From positions 1-7,157 of the forward strand of contig JASICF010000354.1 in NCBI GenBank assembly GCA_030044775.1: a DNA stretch of 7,157 nt. The letters run 5' to 3'. Positions 1 through 6,136 of this stretch are shown here, piece after piece. The DNA is from Candidatus Sulfotelmatobacter sp. (GTDB lineage Bacteria > Acidobacteriota > Terriglobia > Terriglobales > Acidobacteriaceae). The translations under genes were made by a program, and so were the position numbers. The notes below the pieces were generated by a model, which saw only the letters and a list, made by a program, of their open reading frames with translations, did not search any database and was not told where the DNA came from. The first letter of the stretch is position 1. Each line of letters opens with the position of its first letter.

Positions 1-837
1 GCGGCTAACTTCCTTCTCCAGCAGGCGAGCCATTTGATTGGCGTGCTCGGCACTTTTACGCCAAAGGTCGCCGCTGAGGAGGGCTTCGAACTGAGCGGCT
101 ATAAATCGCATCTTTGAGGCCAGTTGCATCGACTGCTTCCGCAGAAAAAGAAAATCGCGGCTGAGTTCGCGACGAAAAAACACGACCGCTTCTCCACCGA
201 GGATGCCGTTTTTCGTCCCGCCAAAAGAAAGCACATCGACCCCCAAATCGCGCGTCGCCTGCCGCAAATTCTGCCCGAGCGAAACCGCAGCGTTGGCGAT
301 GCGCGCGCCATCCACATGGAGAAACATATCGTGCTCGTGGGCAAAACGGGCAAGCTCCTGAATTTCTTCCGGCTTGTAAACGGTGCCCATCTCAGTTGCC
401 TGCGTAATCGAAATCACCCGCGGCTGGGAATGATGCTGGTCGCCGACACCGTGATACGCTTCGCGCACAGAATCCAGCGTGATTTTTCCATCGTGATGCG
501 GCAGCGGAATCAGCTTGCAGCCGGTAAGTTTCTCGGGTGCGCCGCATTCGTCCACATAAATGTGAGCATAGGAACTGCAAAGCACGGAATGGAACGTTCG
601 GGTGAGCGATTGCAGGCTGAGCACGTTCGCCCCTGTTCCATTGAAAGTGAAGAAAACTGCAATGTCAGCCCCGAAATGCTCTTCGAACTTCTTGATCGCC
701 GAGCGCGTAAAAGGGTCATCCCCATAGGCCACTACATGGCCATGATTGGCGCGGGCAATCGCTTCCAATACCCCAGGATGAACACCGGCATTGTTGTCGC
801 TGGCAAAGCTGCGCGACGGTGCGGAATTTTTCTCCAT
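1..837 (-). CDS. ltaE: Low-specificity L-threonine aldolase, 3'-truncated by the window edge
   Basis: This PLP-dependent cytoplasmic enzyme should cleave L-threonine or L-allo-threonine to glycine and acetaldehyde. Reading the minus strand from the ATG at 837-835 gives 279 codons open to base 1. The family is roughly 340-350 residues, so about the last fifth is outside the window. Visible motifs: N-terminal FASDNNAGVHP (residues 11-21) and AYGDDPFT (37-44); FNGTGANV (65-72), which should hold the cofactor phosphate; AHIYVDECG (91-99), whose His92 probably stacks on PLP; HVDGAR (174-179), whose Asp176 should bind the pyridine nitrogen; and SFGGTKNG (204-211), whose Lys209 should form the Schiff base. 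The SFGGTKNG form resembles Pseudomonas-type threonine aldolases more than the E. coli SKGLG form. No clear Shine-Dalgarno sequence precedes the ATG, but the family N-terminus fits this start. It diverges from the efflux genes. A related beta-eliminating lyase is the main alternative. Confidence 0.93.
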   Translation of the reverse strand, partial: MEKNSAPSRSFASDNNAGVHPGVLEAIARANHGHVVAYGDDPFTRSAIKKFEEHFGADIAVFFTFNGTGANVLSLQSLTRTFHSVLCSSYAHIYVDECGAPEKLTGCKLIPLPHHDGKITLDSVREAYHGVGDQHHSQPRVISITQATEMGTVYKPEEIQELARFAHEHDMFLHVDGARIANAAVSLGQNLRQATRDLGVDVLSFGGTKNGILGGEAVVFFRRELSRDFLFLRKQSMQLASKMRFIAAQFEALLSGDLWRKSAEHANQMARLLEKEVSR

Positions 838-1030
838 AGCGCAACAATGTAGCAGAGTGCGATGATAGTGAGGACGGGATGAATCGCGGCCCGGTGCGAC
901 CTTCTCTATTTGTTCACTGAAAGCGTTTTATTTTTTTGCGTCGAAGCGTGGCCGAGTTGAATCTTGTAGGTACGTCTAACGGTCTGCGGCCTCGGCCGTC
1001 AAAACATTCCAGAGGTGCGGCGGGAAATTT
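838..1030. other. Divergent intergenic region between the threonine aldolase and the efflux adaptor
   Basis: These 193 bases must hold the promoters of both divergent genes, but I see no sigma-70 pair good enough to call on either strand. A T-rich run lies at 925-937. A short GC-rich dyad, CGGCC-TC-GGCCG, lies at 987-998, about 30 bases before the adaptor start, and could be an operator or chance. A GAGGTG at 1012-1017 is the likeliest ribosome-binding site for the adaptor, although its 13-base spacing to the ATG is long. No regulator gene (TetR, MarR or LysR type) is next to the pump in this window. Confidence 0.5.
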
Positions 1031-2131
1031 ATGTCCAAGATTAGGTGTGCCAATTGGGGTGCTGTTCTGCTGCTTCTCGCGCTTCTGGCGGGCATGCTGG
1101 CGTGCTCAGGCAATCAACCGCAGAGCGCGCAAGCCGCTGATCCGCCGGCCATGCCGGTGAAGGTGCTGGAAGCGCGCAATAGCGCGGTCGACGATGCCAG
1201 CGAGTATGTAGCCACGCTGAAATCGCGGGATTCGGCCGTGATTATGCCTCAGGTCGAGGGCCAGGTCACCAACATATTTGTCCACTCTGGCGACGCCGTG
1301 AGCGCCGGCTCGCCTTTAATGGAGATCGATCCCCTCAAGCAGCAAGCCACCGTAAAAAGCCAGCAAAGTTCGCTGGCGGCGCAGCAAGCCAATCTGAGTT
1401 GGGCGCAACAGCAATACGACCGCGCCAAGGGTCTTTACAGTGCCGGCGTGGTAAGCAAGCAGGACCTCGATCAGGCGAAGTCCACTCTCGATTCCGCACA
1501 GGCGCAATTGGAATCGCTCAACGCGCAAGTCAGTGAACAGGAAGTGCAGCTCCATTACTACAAAGTGGTGGCCCCACGGAACGGAGTAGTCGGGGATATT
1601 CCGGTGCGTGTGGGCGACCGCGTCACTACCTCGACTCAACTGACCACGGTAGATAAGCCCGGCAGTCTTGAAGTTTACGTCTACATACCCATCGATCATT
1701 CTTCGCAGCTCAAGATGGATTTGCCCGTGCAAGTGCTTTCCAGCGACGGCAAAGTGCTCTCCGACAGCCGTGTCAGCTTCATTTCCCCGCAAGTGGATAA
1801 CACAACTCAAACTGTGCTGGTGAAGGCCCGGGTCGCCAACAACAACGATGCGTTGCGGCAGTCCCAGTTCATCCGCGCCCGGGTCATCTGGGGAACACAC
1901 CACAGTCCGGAAATTCCCATTCTTGCCGTTTCCCGGCTGGCCGGCCAGTATTTTGCCTTTGTAGCTGAACCGGAAAAGGGCGCTTATGTTGCGCGCCAAA
2001 AGCCCATCGAAGTGGGCCAGACGGTGGGCAACGATTATGAAGTGCGGAGTGGCATCAAGCCGGGCGATAAGATTATTGTTTCCGGTACGCAGTTTCTGCT
2101 CGATGGAGTGCCGGTGATTCCGCAAAGCTAA
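1031..2131 (+). CDS. RND efflux periplasmic adaptor subunit (membrane fusion protein, AcrA/MexA type)
   Basis: This protein should bridge the inner-membrane RND pump and an outer-membrane TolC-type channel. It has 366 residues, slightly shorter than AcrA (about 400). A positive N-terminus and hydrophobic run (residues 10-24) end at Cys25; MLAC is an imperfect lipobox, so it may be a lipoprotein or a plainly secreted protein. Then come the first lipoyl half (about 65-101, VEGQVTNIFVHSGDAV), a Gln/Ala-rich alpha-hairpin coiled coil (about 103-175), the second lipoyl half (about 178-208, APRNGVVGDIPVRVGDRV), a beta-barrel (about 212-290) and a membrane-proximal domain (about 291-366). The hairpin tip has R131, L135 and S142, matching the R-x3-L-x6-S TolC-docking motif. 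The start is set by the signal sequence. The pump gene follows 156 bases downstream on the same strand, so the two are probably one operon. The substrate cannot be told from the sequence. Confidence 0.95.
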   Translation: MSKIRCANWGAVLLLLALLAGMLACSGNQPQSAQAADPPAMPVKVLEARNSAVDDASEYVATLKSRDSAVIMPQVEGQVTNIFVHSGDAVSAGSPLMEIDPLKQQATVKSQQSSLAAQQANLSWAQQQYDRAKGLYSAGVVSKQDLDQAKSTLDSAQAQLESLNAQVSEQEVQLHYYKVVAPRNGVVGDIPVRVGDRVTTSTQLTTVDKPGSLEVYVYIPIDHSSQLKMDLPVQVLSSDGKVLSDSRVSFISPQVDNTTQTVLVKARVANNNDALRQSQFIRARVIWGTHHSPEIPILAVSRLAGQYFAFVAEPEKGAYVARQKPIEVGQTVGNDYEVRSGIKPGDKIIVSGTQFLLDGVPVIPQS

Positions 2132-2227
2132 GAATCGGGTTTCAATCAAGCAAGAAACACCAGCAGTTGGCGAGACGCACTTGGCGGCGGGAGTGTCGCG
2201 GTGATTTTGTGTCGGAACAACGCCTCT

Positions 2228-2257
2228 TTGACAGTTACAAAGTGCTGAAGGCATGAA
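2228..2257 (+). promoter_or_regulatory. Weak candidate promoter inside the adaptor-pump gap
   Basis: A perfect TTGACA lies at 2228-2233. With an 18-base spacer the -10 position would be CATGAA (2252-2257), which matches TATAAT at only three positions. Transcription would begin near 2264, giving the pump gene a very short leader. The 156-base gap is long for two genes of one tripartite pump, so a second promoter is plausible, but the poor -10 keeps this a guess. Confidence 0.25.
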
Positions 2258-2263
2258 GTAAAA

Positions 2264-2281
2264 GCGAAGATCAGGCTTCGC
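2264..2281 (+). promoter_or_regulatory. Small hairpin occupying the ribosome-binding position of the RND pump gene
   Basis: GCGAAG (2264-2269) pairs perfectly with CTTCGC (2276-2281) around a 6-base loop, ATCAGG. The stem ends six bases before the pump ATG at 2288. No purine-rich Shine-Dalgarno sequence lies between the hairpin and the ATG; the only weak purine stretches are inside the hairpin. It could modulate initiation of the pump, or be a chance six-base stem. There is no run of T, so it is not an intrinsic terminator. Confidence 0.35.
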
Positions 2282-2287
2282 CTTTCT

Positions 2288-5200
2288 ATGTTTGCTAAAT
2301 TCTTCATCCATCGTCCGGTGTTTGCGACCGTGTGCGCCTTGCTGATTGTTTTGGCAGGCACCGCCGTAATTCCAACCCTCCCGATCGCACAATTTCCCAA
2401 CCTGGCGCCTCCGCAGGTTGGGGTGTCGAGTGCTTATATCGGCGCCAGCGCGCAAACCGTGGAGAGCGCAGTTACTATTCCGCTGGAGCAGCAGATCAAC
2501 GGCGCCGAGGGCATGAAATACATGACCTCGACCAGCGGCAACGATGGATCGAGCAACATCACGGTCACTTTCGATCTGTCGCGCGATCCCGATCTGGCAA
2601 CGGTTGACATTCAGAACCGGGTCAACACTGCACAGGGACGCATTCCTGCCGCCGTGAAAGCCGTCGGCATCACCACAGCGAAGAGTTCGCAGAATTTTGT
2701 CTTTGGCGCAGCCATCGACTCCGATAACAACAGGTACTCGACGATATTCATGTCGAATTATCTCGACATTTACGTTCGTGACGCTCTCAAGCGAGTTCCC
2801 GGCGTGGCCGACGTGATCATTTTCGGAGAGCGGAAATACTCCATGCGCTTGTGGCTCGACCCCGATCGGCTGGCTGGGCGGGGACTCACCGCGCCCGACG
2901 TGGTTAGTGCGCTCTCCGAGCAGAATGTCGAAGTCGCCGCCGGGCAGGTAGGGCAGCAGCCCGCTAAACCTGGCCAGCTATATCAGATCAGCGTGCGCGC
3001 CGTGGGGCGATTGAGCGAGGCCAGCCAGTTCGACAACATCATTCTGAAAACCAATGCCGACGGAACTTTGGTGCGCTTGCGGGATGTTGGCCGTGCCGAA
3101 CTGGGCGCGGAAGACTACAGCTCCGATTTGCAATTCAACGGGCACGACTCAGTCGGACTTGGCGTCACCCAGCTTTCCACGGCAAACGCGCTTGATGTCG
3201 ACCGGCGCGCCCTCGCCGAATTGAACCGGCTTGCAAAGCAATTCCCTCCCGGAATGCATTATCACCTCGCATTCGACGTCACCGACGCCGTAGGGGAATC
3301 GATCCGCGATGTGCTTTTCACCGTAGGTTTGGCGATCGCGCTCGTGATTCTTGTGATCTTTGTTTTCCTCGGCGATTGGAGGACGACAATGATTCACTTC
3401 ATTGCCACTCCAGTTTCCCTGATCGGCACGTTCGTGTTTGTGAAATTGCTCGGGTTTTCGATCAACACATTGACCCTGTTTGGCATTACCCTAGCCACCG
3501 GTCTTGTGGTAGATGACGCCATTGTTGTCATCGAAAATATCGAGCGCCACATCGCCGGAGGCGAGCACGACTCTCACAAGGCCGCGGTAGCGGCGACGGC
3601 TGAGATTACTAGCGCCGTTATCGCCACATCCTTGGTGCTGGTTGCCGTATTTGTGCCCGTCGCGTTCTTTCCCGGAACAACGGGCATTCTGTTCCGCCAG
3701 TTTGCCCTGACGATTGCGTTTTCCATTGCCATCTCGGCTTTCAACGCGCTCACTCTTGCTCCCGCCCTAGCCGCAATATTCTTGGCCGGGCCCCACGGGC
3801 AAAAATGGTGGTGGCTGCGAAAATTTGACGAGGGCGTTCTGGCCATGACACGCGGATACCAGGCTCTGCTGCATCGCCTGCTGAATTACAGATTCGCCAT
3901 GGTGGTGTTGTTTTTCGCCGGACTGGGCGCTACTTATGTGGTGCTGAAACACGTGCCCACGGGCTTCGTTCCGGATGAGGACCAGGGGTATTTCATAATC
4001 GTGATTCAGGCGCCCTCCGGGGCGTCGCTGCAATATACGAAGGACATCGGGAAGCGCGTCTCCGCTCTATTGGCCGATGTGCCCGAATCGGAGGGTACCT
4101 TCTCGGTAGCCGGATTCGGTTTTGCCGGCAGCGCCGCCAACCAGGGAATTATCTTCGTCCCGCTAAAACCGTATTCGCAGCGGAAAGGCGAGGAGCACAC
4201 TGCGAGCGCGATTCTCAACCGCATACGTCCGCGCATGTTTGCCGTCTCCGGCGCCATCATATTTCCCACGCTGCCGCCGGCAGTTAACGGACTGGGAAAT
4301 TTTGGCGGCTTCCAGTTCGTGGTGCAGGACCAAGGTGCGCACACACTGCAGGAGCTTTCGGATGCGACACATCAGATTATTCAGCAGGCGGGGGCCCGCA
4401 ATGATCTGGTCGGCCTGTACACGCCGTTTACGGCTAACGATCCGCAGTATGTAATCAATATCGATCGCGAGAAAGCGAAAAGCCTGCACGTGCCTCTCTC
4501 GCAGATTACCGACACGCTCGGTATCTACATGGGCTCGTCATACGTCAACGATTTCGATTTCAACAACCGTTCCTATCGCGTCTACGTGCAAGCCGACGAG
4601 AAGTTCCGCTCCACGGCGCAAGACATGAAGCAGTTTTACGTGCGCGCCGATACCGGAGCAATGGTGCCGCTGGAAAATTTAATCGATATCACGCAAACCA
4701 CTACGCCGCAGGTGATCAGTCACTACAATCTGTTCCGCTCCGCGGAAATCGACGGTTCGGCCGCGCCCGGCTATAGTTCCGGCCAGGCGATCGCGGCGAT
4801 GGATCAACTAGCCGGCAAGATGCCTCACGGCTTCGGCTACAGTTGGACCGGTCTCTCTCTCGAAGAGCTGCAGGCTGGCGGCACTTCGTTGATTCTCTTC
4901 GGCCTGGGTTCGTTGGTCGTGTATCTCACTCTTTCGGCGCAGTACGAAAGCTTTGTCCTGCCATTCATCGTGTTGCTCGCTGTGCCAATGGCTTTGCTGG
5001 GAGCGCTTGGCGCGCAATGGATGCGCGGCCTTCAGGATGACATTTATTGCCAGGTAGGATTGGTGATGCTGGTCGGGCTGGCCAGTAAGAACGCGATTCT
5101 GATTGTGGAATTCGCCGAACAATTGCGTGGGCGTGGTATCCCGCTTCTCGAGTCGGCGATTCAGGCCGCAACCATTCGCTTGCGGCCGATTCTCATGACG

Positions 5201-5407
5201 TCCCTGGCTTTTATTCTTGGTGTCGTCCCCCTCGTCTTCGCCACCGGCGCAGGTGAAAATGGTCGCCATTCGGTAGGAACGACGGTTTTCGGCGGGATGA
5301 TTATGTCGACGGTTCTGAATCTTTTCTTCATCCCCGTTCTTTACCTGATCATCGAGGGCTGGCGAGAGCGCGGCGGAAAGGCGGTCACACATCGGCACGA
5401 GGCATAG
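2288..5407 (+). CDS. HAE1-family RND multidrug efflux pump, inner-membrane subunit (AcrB/MexB/MexF type)
   Basis: This proton-driven antiporter should work as a trimer and pass hydrophobic or amphiphilic compounds to the adaptor. At 1039 residues it is full length for the family. The start MFAKFFIHRPVFA is the canonical RND N-terminus. TM1 is at about 10-28, followed by the first periplasmic porter loop, TM2-TM6 (about 341-501), TM7 (about 535-557), the second porter loop, and TM8-TM12 (from about 868). The proton-relay residues are all present: D409 and D410 in TM4 (GLVVDDAIVVIENIE), K934 in TM10 (SKNAILIVEFAE), and R964 and T971 in TM11 (IRLRPILMTS), corresponding to AcrB D407, D408, K940, R971 and T978. 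The switch loop GFGFAG (609-614) matches that of AcrB. TM4 acid residues and the SKNAI motif fit drug (HAE1) rather than metal (HME) pumps. The gene looks intact. No outer-membrane channel gene follows, and the actual substrates are unknown. Confidence 0.97.
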   Translation: MFAKFFIHRPVFATVCALLIVLAGTAVIPTLPIAQFPNLAPPQVGVSSAYIGASAQTVESAVTIPLEQQINGAEGMKYMTSTSGNDGSSNITVTFDLSRDPDLATVDIQNRVNTAQGRIPAAVKAVGITTAKSSQNFVFGAAIDSDNNRYSTIFMSNYLDIYVRDALKRVPGVADVIIFGERKYSMRLWLDPDRLAGRGLTAPDVVSALSEQNVEVAAGQVGQQPAKPGQLYQISVRAVGRLSEASQFDNIILKTNADGTLVRLRDVGRAELGAEDYSSDLQFNGHDSVGLGVTQLSTANALDVDRRALAELNRLAKQFPPGMHYHLAFDVTDAVGESIRDVLFTVGLAIALVILVIFVFLGDWRTTMIHFIATPVSLIGTFVFVKLLGFSINTLTLFGITLATGLVVDDAIVVIENIERHIAGGEHDSHKAAVAATAEITSAVIATSLVLVAVFVPVAFFPGTTGILFRQFALTIAFSIAISAFNALTLAPALAAIFLAGPHGQKWWWLRKFDEGVLAMTRGYQALLHRLLNYRFAMVVLFFAGLGATYVVLKHVPTGFVPDEDQGYFIIVIQAPSGASLQYTKDIGKRVSALLADVPESEGTFSVAGFGFAGSAANQGIIFVPLKPYSQRKGEEHTASAILNRIRPRMFAVSGAIIFPTLPPAVNGLGNFGGFQFVVQDQGAHTLQELSDATHQIIQQAGARNDLVGLYTPFTANDPQYVINIDREKAKSLHVPLSQITDTLGIYMGSSYVNDFDFNNRSYRVYVQADEKFRSTAQDMKQFYVRADTGAMVPLENLIDITQTTTPQVISHYNLFRSAEIDGSAAPGYSSGQAIAAMDQLAGKMPHGFGYSWTGLSLEELQAGGTSLILFGLGSLVVYLTLSAQYESFVLPFIVLLAVPMALLGALGAQWMRGLQDDIYCQVGLVMLVGLASKNAILIVEFAEQLRGRGIPLLESAIQAATIRLRPILMTSLAFILGVVPLVFATGAGENGRHSVGTTVFGGMIMSTVLNLFFIPVLYLIIEGWRERGGKAVTHRHEA

Positions 5408-5449
5408 GCTGATGTCGTCTTATCCGCGAAAGCCGATGGCTCCGAGGCT

Positions 5450-5590
5450 GGTAATGGCCCAGTTTGACTTTCGAACCGTACAAGGCGTCATCCCGAGGCG
5501 CCCGCGTTCTTACCAGCGGGCCGAGGGATCTCCCGTGGCACACAGCGTCGTTGCGAAGATGCCATCGGAAATTCAAACTGAGCCACTACC
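5450..5590. repeat. Two-layered intergenic fold-back element (nested inverted repeats)
   Basis: The outer arms are 5450-5472 and 5568-5590: the left arm matches the reverse complement of the right arm at 20 of 23 positions. Nested inside is a second inverted repeat, with ATCCC (5490-5494) opposite GGGAT (5525-5529) and CCCGC (5501-5505) opposite GCGGG (5516-5520) around a 10-base loop. The outer pairing may extend with gaps to GCGAAAGCC (5426-5434) and GGCTTCGC (5595-5602). The inner core resembles 'CATCCCGAGG...GAGGGATCTC' intergenic repeats that I recall from acidobacterial genomes; that is memory, not a search. No transposase, protein-coding content or T-run goes with it, so it is more like a MITE- or REP-type element than a terminator. 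It lies 43 bases after the pump stop codon. Confidence 0.65.
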
Positions 5591-5605
5591 CCGAGGCTTC
5601 GCACG

Positions 5606-5634
5606 TTGACTATCCCAGGGGCGTGGGCGAAAAT
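5606..5634 (+). promoter_or_regulatory. Candidate sigma-70-type promoter for tRNA-Ala
   Basis: TTGACT (5606-5611) and GAAAAT (5629-5634) are separated by exactly 17 bases, with five and four of six consensus positions respectively. Transcription would begin around 5641, about 40 bases before the mature tRNA 5' end, a normal leader for RNase P processing. The -35 box starts about 15 bases beyond the fold-back element, so that element lies just upstream of this promoter. Confidence 0.45.
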
Positions 5635-5682
5635 GATGGTGCGGTTTCTCGCGTTTTGAGTCGCAAAAGCGTTGCCAATCGT

Positions 5683-5758
5683 GGGCCTGTGGCGCAGCTG
5701 GGAGCGCGCTTCCATGGCATGGAAGAGGTCGTCGGTTCGATCCCGACCAGGTCCACCA
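5683..5758 (+). tRNA. tRNA-Ala (anticodon GGC), with encoded CCA
   Basis: The 76 bases fold into a complete cloverleaf. The acceptor stem GGGCCTG pairs with CAGGTCC (5748-5754) and includes G3:U70, the hallmark identity pair of alanine tRNA. The D stem is GCGC/GCGC, with A14 and G18-G19 in the loop. The anticodon stem CTTCC/GGAAG encloses ATGGCAT, placing GGC at positions 34-36 (5716-5718). A five-base variable loop follows, then the T stem GTCGG/CCGAC with loop TTCGATC. The discriminator is A73 and CCA is encoded at 5756-5758. It should read GCC and GCU codons. It is a lone tRNA, with no second tRNA or rRNA beside it. All key bases are intact, so it looks functional. Confidence 0.98.
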
Positions 5759-6035
5759 AACTCCGGCGCTGTCCGCTCCCCACATAAAAGCTTCTTCGAT
5801 TTTTTTTCCGCCTGCCGGCCGGGAACGGACTTTTCACTGCACTTATGTTTCTCGGTTCAAGATTTTGGGGTTGGCCGCTGGCCGCGCAATTTTTTCGAAA
5901 CAATTCTGCTCCTGAAAAATTCCAATTGGGCAACCAATTCGCTGCCGTCATCTTCCATACATAAGGTAGCAGTGAACTTGTGTGCGTTTGGCCCTCATCT
6001 TGCGCTTGCCGTGTAGGGTATTGGGGCGGCGCGAA
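5759..6035. other. Intergenic region after tRNA-Ala, no supported gene
   Basis: I find no convincing gene in these 277 bases. Long open frames crossing it on both strands run through or antisense to the tRNA and look like chance. An 8-base T tract (5800-5807) might mark the end of the tRNA transcript, but no stable GC-rich stem precedes it, so I do not call a terminator. A 6-bp stem with a GCAA tetraloop (AATTGG 5924-5929, CCAATT 5934-5939) and an A/T-rich inverted repeat (5888-5894 with 5915-5921) lie close together. They could be part of a small RNA or leader, but nothing else supports that. Confidence 0.45.
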
Positions 6036-6065
6036 TTGACACATTGGCCGGTGGGTTTCTAAGAT
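6036..6065 (+). promoter_or_regulatory. Candidate sigma-70-type promoter of the ABC transporter operon
   Basis: A perfect TTGACA (6036-6041) is followed after 18 bases by TAAGAT (6060-6065), which keeps the important A2 and T6 of the -10 box and matches four of six positions. Transcription would start near 6072, leaving a leader of about 65 bases before the ATPase ATG at 6137. This is the best promoter match I found in the window. Confidence 0.55.
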
Positions 6066-6073
6066 ATTTTTAT

Positions 6074-6090
6074 CGCATCGTTCCGATGCG
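6074..6090. promoter_or_regulatory. Perfect 7-bp dyad at the predicted transcription start of the ABC operon
   Basis: CGCATCG (6074-6080) and CGATGCG (6084-6090) form a perfect inverted repeat around TTC. It begins about nine bases after the -10 box, so it sits at or just after the expected start point. It could be a repressor operator, or in RNA a 5' stem-loop that stabilises the message. Only three T residues follow, so it is a poor intrinsic terminator, although ending the upstream tRNA transcript cannot be excluded. Confidence 0.45.
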
Positions 6091-6136
6091 TTTCAGCCCA
6101 GCGGTTGAGTATTCTCACAGTTGACCAGACATTCCT

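Noticed and set aside
124..852. A 242-codon plus-strand open frame
   Set aside because: It is antisense to the threonine aldolase, whose minus-strand frame carries every expected active-site motif.
1316..2455. A 379-codon minus-strand open frame across the adaptor and the pump start
   Set aside because: It is antisense to two clearly identified genes and its translation has no recognisable domain.
4808..5398. A 196-codon minus-strand open frame
   Set aside because: It is the shadow of the conserved TM8-TM12 part of the RND pump; its composition is polar and unlike any family I know.
5450..5590. Fold-back element as a CRISPR fragment, attachment site or intrinsic terminator
   Set aside because: There are no regularly spaced direct repeats, no integrase or duplicated tRNA 3' end nearby, and no T-run after either stem.
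5800..5807. Eight-T tract as an intrinsic terminator for tRNA-Ala
   Set aside because: No stable stem directly precedes it; pairings I tried around AAAAGCTTCTTCGA break after two or three base pairs.
5610..6044. A 144-codon minus-strand open frame containing VGIEPTTSSMPWKRAP, and overlapping plus-strand frames (5464-5787, 5672-6016)
   Set aside because: The recognisable peptide is only the antisense translation of tRNA-Ala, a well-known source of false protein annotations. The rest shows no domain, ribosome-binding site or coding character.
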